Source: Endobugula sp047619205 (GTDB lineage Bacteria > Pseudomonadota > Gammaproteobacteria > Pseudomonadales > Cellvibrionaceae). From it: DNA of 22,669 nucleotides. Both the position numbers and the translations under genes were made by a program. Below are positions 1 through 7,984 of the stretch, one piece after another (position 1 is the first letter of the stretch; each line of letters begins with the position of its first letter). The notes under the pieces are model-generated. The model was not told the origin of the DNA and did not search any database. It worked only from the letters and a program-made list of their open reading frames with translations. The DNA lies in contig JBLHJR010000052.1 of the NCBI GenBank assembly GCA_047619205.1, positions 1 through 22,669 on the forward strand. Reading direction: 5' to 3'.

Positions 1-417
1 GCAGAAGGTGCCACGGCTTATTTAGGTCGTTATCACACTCAAGTGACCGTATTACAAGAAGGTAATGATCGCCCATTGTTACACTATCTTCGCGCGGGTG
101 TTAATGCTTTCTCAACTCTAGGTATCTACGTCTCTAGTTTGATGAAGGATAAAACCTTCGATTTTACCACCACGACTAATGGTAGCGAGCGAGCGATGGT
201 ACCGATCGGTGCTTATGAAAATATTATGCCCTTAGATATTCTGCCAACTCAGTTATTACGTTCTTTGATTGTAGGTGATACTGAAATGGCGCAAAAACTA
301 GGTTGTCTGGAATTAGATGAAGAGGATGTAGCGTTGTGTACTTATGTGTGCCCAGGTAAATACGAATATGGACCCATCTTGCGTGATAACTTAACCCGTA
401 TCGAAAAGGAGGGCTAG
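1..417 (+). CDS. nqrA: NqrA, Na+-translocating NADH:quinone reductase subunit A (3' end only)
   Basis: This is the last 138 codons of nqrA; the 5' part lies outside the window and the reading frame is open from base 1. NqrA is the cytoplasmic, membrane-associated subunit of the six-subunit respiratory Na+ pump. The C-terminal block (YENIMPLDILPTQLLRSL, then GCLELDEEDVALCTYVCPG and KYEYGPILRDNL) is the characteristic NqrA tail, and the identity is secured by nqrB starting 3 bases after the TAG stop. The Shine-Dalgarno of nqrB (AAGGAGG, 406-412) lies inside the last nqrA codons, so the two genes are probably translationally coupled. Nothing looks broken; truncation is only by the window edge. 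Confidence 0.97.
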   Translation, partial: AEGATAYLGRYHTQVTVLQEGNDRPLLHYLRAGVNAFSTLGIYVSSLMKDKTFDFTTTTNGSERAMVPIGAYENIMPLDILPTQLLRSLIVGDTEMAQKLGCLELDEEDVALCTYVCPGKYEYGPILRDNLTRIEKEG

Positions 418-420
418 TCG

Positions 421-1620
421 ATGAGTTTACGTTCAATTTTAGACAGTATGGAGCCTCATTTCCATAAAGGCGGTAAATATGCAAGCTGGTATGCTTTATA
501 TGAAGCGGCAGATACGTTTTTTTATCGCCCGAATGATGTGACTAAAACCACGTCTCATGTGCGCGATGGTATCGATCTTAAGCGTATGATGATTACCGTG
601 TGGATGTGTACTTTTCCCGCTATGTTTTACGGTATGTATAACGTAGGTTTTCAAGCTAACACGATTATGGCTGATTTAGGCTTAGCGGCGATTGAAGGCT
701 GGCGTGGCGGTATCATCGAGATGTTGGCGGCGTATGACCCTAGTAGTATTTGGGATAATATGATTCACGGTGCAGCTTACTTCTTACCCATTTATGCCAC
801 GGTATTTTTTGTCGGTATTTCATGGGAAATCTTATTTGCCATGAAACGTGGCCATGAAGTCAACGAAGGGTTTTTCGTTACTTCAATTTTATTCGCACTA
901 ATTTGCCCACCGGATTTACCCTTATGGCAAGCCGCATTAGGCATAAGCTTCGGCGTCGTGATTGGTAAAGAGGTCTTTGGTGGTACCGGTAAAAACTTCC
1001 TTAACCCCGCATTAACGGGTCGAGCCTTTCTTTATTTTGCTTATCCTGCCTTTATGTCGGGTGATTCTGTTTGGACGGCTGTTGATGGTTATACAGGAGC
1101 GACAGCACTATCACAAGCAGCTTCAGGTGGCGTCGATGCATTGAATTCACAGATTGTTCTAATGAATGCCTTCGTTGGGAATTTACAGGGGTCTATTGGT
1201 GAAGTCTCTACCTTAATGATATTCATCGGCGGCTTTTTCTTATTGCTTACGCGTATAGCCTCATGGCGCATTATGGCCGGCGTTATGCTAGGTATGATAG
1301 CAACTTCAAGCCTGTTTAATTTGGTGGGTTCAGAGACTAATGAGATGTTTAACGTGCCTTGGTATTGGCACATGATGATTGGTGGCTTCGCCTTTGGTAT
1401 GGTATTTATGGCGACCGACCCGGTGTCATCATCCATGACCAATGTTGGTAAATGGTGGTTTGGTGGTTTGGTTGGCTTAATGACCGTACTTATCCGTGTG
1501 GTTAACCCCGCATTCCCCGAGGGTATTATGCTGGCCATCTTGTTTGCAAATTTATTCGCGCCGCTGATTGACCACTTTGTTGTGCAAGCCAATATCAAAA
1601 GGAGATTAGCTCGTGTCTAA
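421..1620 (+). CDS. nqrB: NqrB, membrane subunit B of Na+-NQR with covalent FMN site
   Basis: NqrB is the large integral-membrane subunit that carries riboflavin and a covalently bound FMN and contributes to quinone reduction and Na+ translocation. The 399 residues are close to family length. Multiple hydrophobic helices run from about residue 56 to the end. The FMN attachment motif reads DGYTGAT (residues 222-228), with Thr228 in the position that receives FMN by a phosphoester bond in the family. The conserved loop RGHEVNEGFFVTSILFAL (143-160) is also present. The ATG start has a strong SD (406-412) 8 bases upstream. Its end overlaps nqrC by 8 bases. It is in the nqr operon, and its modification should depend on ApbE encoded at 4914. 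Confidence 0.97.
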   Translation: MSLRSILDSMEPHFHKGGKYASWYALYEAADTFFYRPNDVTKTTSHVRDGIDLKRMMITVWMCTFPAMFYGMYNVGFQANTIMADLGLAAIEGWRGGIIEMLAAYDPSSIWDNMIHGAAYFLPIYATVFFVGISWEILFAMKRGHEVNEGFFVTSILFALICPPDLPLWQAALGISFGVVIGKEVFGGTGKNFLNPALTGRAFLYFAYPAFMSGDSVWTAVDGYTGATALSQAASGGVDALNSQIVLMNAFVGNLQGSIGEVSTLMIFIGGFFLLLTRIASWRIMAGVMLGMIATSSLFNLVGSETNEMFNVPWYWHMMIGGFAFGMVFMATDPVSSSMTNVGKWWFGGLVGLMTVLIRVVNPAFPEGIMLAILFANLFAPLIDHFVVQANIKRRLARV

Positions 1621-2398
1621 TAAAGACTCTACTCAACGTACTCTACTGGTTGCCTTTTTACTCTGTCTCGTTTGTTCTGTTATTGTTTCAACAGCGGCGG
1701 TCATGCTAAAACCCCTTCAAGTAGCGAATAAGCAAAAAGATTTTAAAATTAACATTTTGAAAGCCGGTGGTCTCTACGATCAAGGTATAGCGGATGGCAA
1801 AAGCATCAGCGAAATGTTTGAGAAAATCACCACTAAGTTAGTCGATATTGACACCGGTAAATATACCGATGAAGTAGATATGGTTAGTTATGATCAGCGT
1901 AAGGCAGCTAAAGAGCCGTCGCTATCAGATGCACTTGCCAGCAAAGATGATTTAGCAAAAATCTCACGACGTGAAAAAATTGCCAAAGTCTATCTGGTAA
2001 GAAACAACAGTGGATTGCAAAAAGTCATACTACCCGTCAAAGGTTATGGCTTGTGGTCAACTCTGTATGGTTTTCTTTCATTAGAAGGTGACTTAAATAC
2101 TGTGTCGGGCTTAGCTTTTTATGAGCACGGTGAAACCCCAGGCTTAGGTGGTGAAGTCGATAACCCTAAATGGAAAAGCTTGTGGGAAGGAAAGTTACTC
2201 TACGATGAAAATGGCGACGTTAAACTAACGGTTATTAAAGGCCATGTCGGTGGCAATACTACTGACCCAGAATATAAAGTTGATGGTTTATCCGGTGCTA
2301 CATTGACATCTAAAGGTGTAGATAACTTAGTTAAATTTTGGATGGGTTCAATGGGCTACGCCAAATATTTAACTAACCTAAAACAAGGGGAGGCTTAA
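1613..2398 (+). CDS. nqrC: NqrC, periplasmic FMN-carrying subunit of Na+-NQR
   Basis: NqrC is anchored by one N-terminal helix (about residues 9-33) and exposes an FMN-binding domain that relays electrons between the Fe-S/FAD side and NqrB. The 261 residues contain ETPGLGGEV (174-182) and the flavinylation motif DGLSGAT (224-230), with Thr230 as the expected covalent FMN site. The start is GTG at 1613, supported by AAAGGAG (1598-1604) and by the 8-bp overlap with nqrB. The next ATG in frame is well inside the membrane anchor (M31), so the GTG start is preferred. Flavinylation by ApbE, encoded in the same operon, is known for the family and inferred here. Confidence 0.97.
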   Translation: MSNKDSTQRTLLVAFLLCLVCSVIVSTAAVMLKPLQVANKQKDFKINILKAGGLYDQGIADGKSISEMFEKITTKLVDIDTGKYTDEVDMVSYDQRKAAKEPSLSDALASKDDLAKISRREKIAKVYLVRNNSGLQKVILPVKGYGLWSTLYGFLSLEGDLNTVSGLAFYEHGETPGLGGEVDNPKWKSLWEGKLLYDENGDVKLTVIKGHVGGNTTDPEYKVDGLSGATLTSKGVDNLVKFWMGSMGYAKYLTNLKQGEA

Positions 2399-2401
2399 GC
2401 C

Positions 2402-3061
2402 ATGAAAATTAAAGATTTATTGTATAAGCCATTATTTGAAAACAATCCTATCGCGTTACAAATTTTAGGTATCTGTTCGGCTCTTGCGGTGACCAGTAGT
2501 TTAAAAGTGACTATGGTGATGTGTATTGCAGTAACGATTGTAACGGGTTTTTCTAACTTTTTCGTTTCTCTTGTGCGTAACCATGCGCCGAGTAGTATTC
2601 GTATTATTGTTCAAATGATTATTATTGCCTCGTTGGTCATACTCGTTGATCAAGTGCTCAAGGCCGTTGCTTACGATATTAGTAAACAACTATCGGTATT
2701 TGTGGGTTTGATTATTACTAACTGTATCGTCATGGGGCGTGCAGAAGCGTTTGCGATGAAGAACCCTCCGATCCCTAGTTTCTTAGATGGTATTGGTAAC
2801 GGTTTAGGCTATAGCGCCATTTTGCTTGGCTTAGCGTTTATTCGTGAGCTATTGGGTTCGGGTAAATTATTCGGCATCGAAGTGTTACCTCTCGCCACCG
2901 ATGGCGGTTGGTATATTTCTAATGGTCTACTATTACTACCGCCTAGTGCATTCTTCTTAATCGGTTTATTTATTTGGGTTATTCGCATAGTGAAAGTTGA
3001 CCAAGTGGAACAAGACGAGTTTACAATTTCACCCAATACTCAAGGCAAGGGAGCTCACTAA
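2402..3061 (+). CDS. nqrD: NqrD, membrane subunit D of Na+-NQR
   Basis: NqrD is a six-helix membrane subunit that, with NqrE, holds an iron centre in the membrane between the cytoplasmic and periplasmic redox cofactors. Of the cysteines in the 219 residues, C25 (ILGICSALAV) and C108 (TNCIVMGRAEAFAMK) sit in the two family positions for metal ligation. A strong SD (AAGGGGAGG, 2385-2393) precedes the ATG. The stop codon overlaps the nqrE start in TAATG (3059-3063), indicating coupled translation of the two half-site subunits. Its closest homologue is NqrE; the operon order separates the two. Confidence 0.97.
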   Translation: MKIKDLLYKPLFENNPIALQILGICSALAVTSSLKVTMVMCIAVTIVTGFSNFFVSLVRNHAPSSIRIIVQMIIIASLVILVDQVLKAVAYDISKQLSVFVGLIITNCIVMGRAEAFAMKNPPIPSFLDGIGNGLGYSAILLGLAFIRELLGSGKLFGIEVLPLATDGGWYISNGLLLLPPSAFFLIGLFIWVIRIVKVDQVEQDEFTISPNTQGKGAH

Positions 3062-3669
3062 TGGAAGAATTACTGAGTTTATTTGTCCGCTCTGTTTTTA
3101 TAGAGAACATGGCCCTAGCATTCTTTCTCGGCATGTGTACGTTTATCGCGGTGTCTAAAAAAGTAGAAGCCGCTTTAGGTTTAGGTATTGCTGTGATAGT
3201 AGTACTGACAATTACTACGCCGGTCAATAATCTGCTTTATACCTATTTGTTGGCGGATGGTGCGCTTGCATGGGCAGGTTTACCGGAGGTTGATTTAAGC
3301 TTCTTAGGCTTGATTACTTATATTGGTGTTATCGCCGCACTAATTCAAATCATGGAAATGGTATTGGATAAATATGTACCTTCACTGTACAACGCCTTGG
3401 GTGTTTTCTTGCCATTGATTACAGTGAACTGTGCCATTCTGGGAGCTTCATTATTCATGGTAGAGCGTAACTACAACTTTTCTGAAAGCGTTGTGTTTGG
3501 TGCTGGCGCTGGTACAGGCTGGGCACTAGCGATTGTGGCATTGGCAGGTATTCGTGAAAAAATGAAATACAGTGATGTGCCAGATGGCTTAAAAGGTTTA
3601 GGGATTACCTTTATCACGGTAGGTTTAATGTCACTTGGTTTTATGTCCTTTGGCGGCATCGATCTGTAA
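3061..3669 (+). CDS. nqrE: NqrE, membrane subunit E of Na+-NQR
   Basis: NqrE is the inverted-topology partner of NqrD, and the two supply paired cysteines to the shared iron centre. The 202 residues are highly hydrophobic with about six helices. The family cysteines are C26 (FFLGMCTFIAV) and C124 (LITVNCAILGASLF). Residues NYNFSESVVFGAGAGTGW are also characteristic. The start codon overlaps the nqrD stop, and its own SD is AAGGGAG (3047-3053). nqrF follows after 18 bases. The neighbouring NqrM is the factor known to be needed for metal incorporation at this D/E site. Confidence 0.97.
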   Translation: MEELLSLFVRSVFIENMALAFFLGMCTFIAVSKKVEAALGLGIAVIVVLTITTPVNNLLYTYLLADGALAWAGLPEVDLSFLGLITYIGVIAALIQIMEMVLDKYVPSLYNALGVFLPLITVNCAILGASLFMVERNYNFSESVVFGAGAGTGWALAIVALAGIREKMKYSDVPDGLKGLGITFITVGLMSLGFMSFGGIDL

Positions 3670-3687
3670 TTGCGAGGGTAAAGTACA

Positions 3688-4914
3688 ATGATAGATATTG
3701 AGATTATTCTAGGCGTTGCCATGTTTACACTACTAGTGTTGGCGTTGGTAATGATTATTTTATCTGCGCGAGCTAAATTAGTGAGCACGGGTGATGTGAC
3801 TATTACGGTCAATCATGAGAAAAAGATCACCGTTCCAGCGGGTGGTAAGTTACTACAAACCCTAGCAGAATCAGGTTTGTTTTTACCTTCTGCTTGTGGT
3901 GGTGGTGGTACTTGCGCGCAGTGTAAGTGTATTGTGGAGTCTGGTGGCGGCGGTATCTTGCCTACCGAAGAGTCACACTTTAACAAGCGTGAAGCTAATG
4001 AAGGCTGGCGCTTGTCTTGTCAGGTACCGGTTAAACAGGACATGAATGTAGAAGTAGAAGATGATGTCTTTGGTGTAAAACAATGGGAATGCGAAGTTGT
4101 TTCTAACCCTAATATGGCCACCTTTATTAAAGAGCTAACCCTAAAATTACCAGAAGGCGAGAGTGTAGACTTTCGCGCAGGTGGTTATGTTCAATTAGAA
4201 ATTCCGCCCCATCACGTTTACTTTAAAGATTTTGATATCGAGCAAGAATACCGTGGTGACTGGGAGCGTTTTGGTTTTTTCAAATTAGAGTCCAAGGTCG
4301 ATGAGCCAGTGATTCGAGCATACTCTATGGCAAATTATCCAGAAGAGCGTGGCTTAGTGAAGTTCAATATTCGTATTGCTACTCCACCTCCAGGTGCTCA
4401 AGGCATTCCACCCGGTCAAATGTCTTCTTATGTCTTCAACATGAAACCAGGTGACAAAATCGCTGTATACGGCCCCTTTGGTGAATTTTTTGCGAAAGAT
4501 TCCGATGCGGAAATGGTCTTTATTGGTGGCGGAGCAGGCATGGCCCCCATGCGCTCTCATCTCTTCGACCAGCTTAAGCGTTTACATAGTAAACGTAAGA
4601 TCAGCTTTTGGTATGGTGCACGCTCCCTTCGTGAAATGTTCTATGAAGATGAATACGACATGTTAGCGGGTGAGAACGAAAACTTTAACTGGCACGTAGC
4701 ATTGTCTGATCCACAACCAGAAGATAAATGGGGTGGGCTAACCGGCTTTATTCACAATGTGCTATTTGAAGAATACCTAAAAGATCATCCAGCCCCTGAA
4801 GATTGTGAGTTTTATATGTGCGGACCACCAATGATGAACCAAGCAGTCATCAAAATGCTAAAAGATCTTGGTGTTGAAGATGAAAATATCATGCTTGATG
4901 ATTTTGGTGGTTAA
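3688..4914 (+). CDS. nqrF: NqrF, NADH-oxidising subunit of Na+-NQR with 2Fe-2S and FAD
   Basis: NqrF is the electron entry point: it oxidises NADH through FAD and passes electrons to a 2Fe-2S cluster. The 408-residue product has one N-terminal helix (about 4-27). It is followed by a ferredoxin domain with cluster ligands C70, C76, C79 and C111 (CGGGGTCAQC), an FAD-binding block RAYSMANYP (210-218), and a ferredoxin-NADP reductase type NADH domain with GGGAGMAPMRS (280-290) and CGPP (378-381). It ends in the usual DDFGG. All key residues are present. Its TAA stop overlaps the apbE ATG (TAATG at 4912-4916), so apbE translation is probably coupled to it. Confidence 0.98.
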   Translation: MIDIEIILGVAMFTLLVLALVMIILSARAKLVSTGDVTITVNHEKKITVPAGGKLLQTLAESGLFLPSACGGGGTCAQCKCIVESGGGGILPTEESHFNKREANEGWRLSCQVPVKQDMNVEVEDDVFGVKQWECEVVSNPNMATFIKELTLKLPEGESVDFRAGGYVQLEIPPHHVYFKDFDIEQEYRGDWERFGFFKLESKVDEPVIRAYSMANYPEERGLVKFNIRIATPPPGAQGIPPGQMSSYVFNMKPGDKIAVYGPFGEFFAKDSDAEMVFIGGGAGMAPMRSHLFDQLKRLHSKRKISFWYGARSLREMFYEDEYDMLAGENENFNWHVALSDPQPEDKWGGLTGFIHNVLFEEYLKDHPAPEDCEFYMCGPPMMNQAVIKMLKDLGVEDENIMLDDFGG

Positions 4915-6020
4915 TGGATACCAAGCTACAAGCTACAGGCTACAGGCGGCAAGCAAGCAAAAAAACGAGGCGCGTATTACGTGCCTCGTTTTTGTTTGTG
5001 CTCCTTGTCTTTACACTGTTGAACGTAAGTAGTTGCAGTGACAGCGGCTTTCTTAACAAACCCTCGCTTAACAGTATCATGCTGAGCGGTACAACGATGG
5101 GCACCACTTACCACATTACTATTGTTCAGCCAAAGGCTAATGCGCTAAACGCTAAGGAGAGTGATGCGCTACAAGAGTTAATTGATCGGCAATTGGTGAA
5201 TATTAATCAATTAATGTCTACCTATATTGTAGATTCTGAGTTGTCGCGTTTTAATCAATCACCCGTTGGCGAGTGGTTCCCCTTGTCGGCAGAAACCTTT
5301 GCCGTAATCGAATACAGCTTGTCCTTATCCGCGCAATCAAAAGGTAAGTTTGATGTGACGGTTTCGCCATTGATAGATTTGTGGGGTTTTGGCGCAGAGG
5401 GCTTAAGGGAATTTCCCAGTGATGAGGCGATTTCTGCGGCTAAAGCACAAGTAGGCTGGCAGTCCATTAGTTTAGATAAGCCCCAGCTACAGATTAAAAA
5501 AACCAAAGCCTTACGCACTGATTTGTCTGCAGTAGCCAAAGGTTATGGCGTCGATGTGATCGTACAATTACTCGAGCAACAGAAGCTTCAGAACTATTTG
5601 GTAGAAATTGGAGGAGAGATACGCGTAAAGGGTAAAAATAAAGATAATGTATTTTGGAAGGTGGGGATAGAAACCCCTTCGTTGTTACAAGCCGGCGCAC
5701 AACAAATTATTTCGCTCAACAATAAGGCGGTGGCGACCTCGGGGGACTACCGTAATTTTTTCGAGCACAAGGGAGTTCGTTATTCTCATACCATAGACCC
5801 TGATAGTGGTAAGCCGGTGATACACAACATTGCTTCTTTGACGGTGATTAGTGATACCGCTATGGAAGCCGATGCACTAGCGACGGCTTTTATGGCGATG
5901 GGAGAAGCTAAGGCATTGGCGATGGCAACCGTGTATAATATTCCTATTTATATTTTATTATACGAGAATGATCAATTTACATCTTCACACTCGTCTAGTT
6001 TTGAACCTTATTTACATTGA
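4914..6020 (+). CDS. apbE: ApbE, FAD:protein FMN transferase (lipoprotein) with a repeat-derived leader
   Basis: ApbE transfers FMN from FAD to threonines of NqrB and NqrC on the outer face of the membrane. Family motifs in order are GTTMGTTYH (59-67), DLSAVAKGYGVD (203-214), EIGGEI (231-236), ATSGDYR (274-280), YSHTIDPDSGKP (290-301) and MEADALATAFMAMG (317-330). The N-terminus is a lipoprotein signal: basic n-region, hydrophobic FLFVLLVFTLL and lipobox VSSC with Cys41. The ATG overlaps the nqrF stop and has no SD of its own, so coupling is inferred. Codons 4-30 are formed by five heptamer repeats and a terminator-like hairpin. In-frame TTG (4992) or GTG (4998) starts would lose every basic residue of the signal, so 4914 is preferred. 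Confidence 0.93.
   Translation: MDTKLQATGYRRQASKKTRRVLRASFLFVLLVFTLLNVSSCSDSGFLNKPSLNSIMLSGTTMGTTYHITIVQPKANALNAKESDALQELIDRQLVNINQLMSTYIVDSELSRFNQSPVGEWFPLSAETFAVIEYSLSLSAQSKGKFDVTVSPLIDLWGFGAEGLREFPSDEAISAAKAQVGWQSISLDKPQLQIKKTKALRTDLSAVAKGYGVDVIVQLLEQQKLQNYLVEIGGEIRVKGKNKDNVFWKVGIETPSLLQAGAQQIISLNNKAVATSGDYRNFFEHKGVRYSHTIDPDSGKPVIHNIASLTVISDTAMEADALATAFMAMGEAKALAMATVYNIPIYILLYENDQFTSSHSSSFEPYLH
4923..4957 (+). repeat. Five tandem heptamers inside the apbE 5' end
   Basis: Five consecutive 7-bp units are visible: AAGCTAC, AAGCTAC, AGGCTAC, AGGCGGC and AAGCAAG. They begin 9 bases after the apbE ATG and are read in frame as KLQATGYRRQASK. From memory, similar AAGCTAC-type heptamers occur between genes in several gammaproteobacteria, often near terminators; that comparison could not be tested here. 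The unit length of 7 means the repeat shifts reading frame with each unit gained or lost. Confidence 0.85.
4961..4993 (+). terminator. Terminator-like hairpin with flanking A and T runs, inside apbE
   Basis: AAAAACGAGGC (4961-4971) pairs perfectly with GCCTCGTTTTT (4983-4993). The stem continues with one G-T wobble (4972/4982) and CGT/ACG (4973-4975/4979-4981), leaving a 3-base loop at 4976-4978. The 15-bp stem and T5 tail on the + strand, mirrored by an A-run on the left, give the shape of a bidirectional intrinsic terminator. It lies 80 bases after the nqrF stop but inside the apbE frame. A ribosome translating apbE would cover it, so read-through could depend on translation; this is inference. 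Confidence 0.7.
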
Positions 6021-6068
6021 GTATCTATACACTACATATTATTAATACAGTCAAAAAAGGTTAGCCGC

Positions 6069-6335
6069 ATGATTACTTTTTTCCTTGGTTTTATATTGCT
6101 CGCACTGGTTATTACGGGAATGGCTGTTGGCGTTTTAATGGGGCGTAGACCGATCACTGGCTCTTGTGGCGGCATTGGTGCGGCTCTTGGTGTGAAAAAT
6201 TACAACTGCGATATTTGCGGCGATGACCCTAACAAATGTGATGAAAAAAAGGGTGTTAATATTGGTGACGCTGATGGTGCTAAAAGAAATACCTTAAGTT
6301 ACGATGCAATGGATGATTCTAAAAATAGCAGTTAA
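6069..6335 (+). CDS. nqrM: NqrM, Na+-NQR maturation factor
   Basis: NqrM (formerly DUF539) is a small membrane protein required for assembly of active Na+-NQR, thought to deliver or insert iron at the NqrD/NqrE site. The 88 residues have one N-terminal helix (about 2-24) followed by the four-cysteine block: C33 (TGSCGG), C47 and C50 (NCDIC) and C57 (NKCDEK). A polar tail follows. The ATG has an A-rich SD (AAAAAAGG, 6053-6060). It sits 48 bases after apbE, the usual last position of the nqr gene set, so it is probably cotranscribed. Confidence 0.95.
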   Translation: MITFFLGFILLALVITGMAVGVLMGRRPITGSCGGIGAALGVKNYNCDICGDDPNKCDEKKGVNIGDADGAKRNTLSYDAMDDSKNSS

Positions 6336-6364
6336 GTCACGAAAGTCTGCACACAAATATTAGG

Positions 6365-6403
6365 CACATCAATAGTAGGCGCTTGAAGCGAATTTTTGAT
6401 GTG
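6365..6403. repeat. Inverted repeat between nqrM and sthA
   Basis: CACATCAA (6365-6372) and TTGATGTG (6396-6403) are perfect 8-bp complementary arms. Inside them CGCTT/AAGCG (6380-6384/6386-6390) forms a second short palindrome. No T-run follows on the + strand, so it is not a convincing intrinsic terminator. It could be an operator or an RNA structure at the end of the nqr transcript; function is unknown. Confidence 0.45.
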
Positions 6404-6464
6404 TAAACTGCGGTTCTAGAATAAGCATGCATCTTCTGATTAATACAATTGATAAAAGGTTATT

Positions 6465-7868
6465 ATGGCTAAGTTTGATTATGATTTATTAGTTATTGGT
6501 ACGGGCCCTGCAGGCGAAGGTGCCGCAATGGCGGCCATAAAAAATGGCCTTAGAGTGGCGGCAGTAGAAAGTTGCTTTGAAGTAGGGGGGAACTGTTTAC
6601 ATAAAGGTACGATCCCATCTAAATCATTGCGACATGTTATCCAGCAAATTATTCGCTACCGAAAAAGTGATATCTTTAATAAACTAGCCGATACGCGTTC
6701 CATTTCCTTTCCTGACGTGCTGAAAGAATCGCAGCGTGTGATCCCCAAACAAGTGGGCGTACATAATAATTTTTATATTAAAAATCGCGTTAAGCTTTAT
6801 ATGGGAAGTGCAAAATTTCTCAGTAAAAATAAAATTGAAATAACCGAATCAGATAATACAAAAGAAACCTTCACGGCAAAAGATTTCGTCATTGCTACTG
6901 GTTCGCGTCCGTATAATCCTGCGGAGATTGATTTTACTCATCCGCGTGTTTACGATAGTGATTCAATCCTAGAGATGAAGCATACTCCGCGTAATATTAT
7001 TATTTATGGTGCTGGTGTTATTGGTTGTGAGTACGCGTCTATTTTTGCAGGTTTAGGTATTAAAGTGGATCTGGTTAACACTCGCGATCGCTTGCTATCC
7101 TTTTTGGATGATGAAATATCGGGAGCATTAAATTATCACCTGCGAGATGTGAGTGTGATGATTCGTCATCAGGAAGAATTTGCTTCTCTGGATGCTAATG
7201 AAAAATCAGTAACCGTGCATCTTGAATCTGGCAAGCGTCTACATGCGGACGCATTGCTTTGGTGTAATGGTCGAACCGGTAATACCGACAGTCTAAATCT
7301 TGCAGCAGCAGGATTGGCCGCTGATAGTCGAGGACAGCTTAAGGTAGATGCTGGCTATAAAACAGAAGTCGATAATATTTATGCGGCGGGGGACGTCATT
7401 GGTTGGCCGAGTCTCGCTAGCGCATCTTACGATCAAGGGCGTTCGGCGGCAGGTTCATTAATGGGTTGTGAGGTTCGTTTTGTTGACGATGTGCCGACCG
7501 GTATTTATACCTTGCCAGAAATCAGTTCGTTGGGTAAGAATGAGCGTGAACTGACGGATGAAAAAGTACCTTATGAAGTTGGGCGAGCGTTTTTCAAAAG
7601 TATCGCGCGAGCGCAAATTAGTGGTGAAGAAGTCGGTATGCTGAAAATATTATTTCATATCGATACTTTTGAAATATTAGGCATCCATTGTTTCGGCGCT
7701 GAAGCCTCAGAAATTATTCATATTGGCCAAGCGGTTATGAAGCAGCCAGGAAAGCAAAACAATATAAAGTATTTCTTAAATACTACCTTCAACTATCCCA
7801 CTATGGCTGAAGCTTACCGTATTGCTGCATTAGCTGGTTTAAATCGTATCCAACGCTTTACCTATTAA
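6465..7868 (+). CDS. sthA: SthA, soluble pyridine nucleotide transhydrogenase
   Basis: SthA is a cytoplasmic FAD enzyme that equilibrates NADPH + NAD+ with NADP+ + NADH, usually draining excess NADPH. The 467 residues match E. coli SthA length. FAD fold motif GTGPAGEGA is at 12-20. The disulphide region reads GGNCLHKGTIPSKSLRH (41-57), with C44 kept and the second cysteine replaced by T49; this separates SthA from lipoamide and glutathione reductases. The NAD(P) fold is YGAGVIGCEYAS (181-192), the second FAD motif YAAGDVIGW (306-314), and the dimer interface is near HCFGAEASEIIHIG (408-421). SD AAAAGG precedes the ATG. Sitting behind nqr, it may supply NADH for the pump; that link is inference. 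Confidence 0.95.
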   Translation: MAKFDYDLLVIGTGPAGEGAAMAAIKNGLRVAAVESCFEVGGNCLHKGTIPSKSLRHVIQQIIRYRKSDIFNKLADTRSISFPDVLKESQRVIPKQVGVHNNFYIKNRVKLYMGSAKFLSKNKIEITESDNTKETFTAKDFVIATGSRPYNPAEIDFTHPRVYDSDSILEMKHTPRNIIIYGAGVIGCEYASIFAGLGIKVDLVNTRDRLLSFLDDEISGALNYHLRDVSVMIRHQEEFASLDANEKSVTVHLESGKRLHADALLWCNGRTGNTDSLNLAAAGLAADSRGQLKVDAGYKTEVDNIYAAGDVIGWPSLASASYDQGRSAAGSLMGCEVRFVDDVPTGIYTLPEISSLGKNERELTDEKVPYEVGRAFFKSIARAQISGEEVGMLKILFHIDTFEILGIHCFGAEASEIIHIGQAVMKQPGKQNNIKYFLNTTFNYPTMAEAYRIAALAGLNRIQRFTY

Positions 7869-7888
7869 ATCCTTTGGATCGTAATTAT

Positions 7889-7920
7889 GACCTCATGTCC
7901 ATAAGAGCGTACATGAGGTC
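7889..7920. terminator. 10-bp perfect palindrome downstream of sthA, possible terminator
   Basis: GACCTCATGT (7889-7898) and ACATGAGGTC (7911-7920) pair perfectly around a 12-base loop, 20 bases after the sthA stop. The stem ends in TTGG rather than a T-run, so intrinsic termination would be weak. Its position favours a 3'-end or transcript-stabilising role. Confidence 0.45.
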
Positions 7921-7960
7921 TTGGACAGGATCCTAGTAGCGCTCGAACCCATTATTTAAC

Positions 7961-7984
7961 AAACAAACAAACAAACAAACAAAC
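7961..7984. repeat. (AAAC)6 tetranucleotide microsatellite
   Basis: Six exact AAAC units, with a partial unit on each side (AAC at 7958-7960 and 7985-7987), lie in non-coding DNA about 450 bases before the preferred fimL start. Such a tract can change length by slippage. It is not in a recognisable promoter spacer. Confidence 0.9.

Noticed and set aside
1089..1598. 169-codon minus-strand frame inside nqrB
   Set aside because: It lies wholly within a well-conserved gene on the opposite strand and has no family resemblance.
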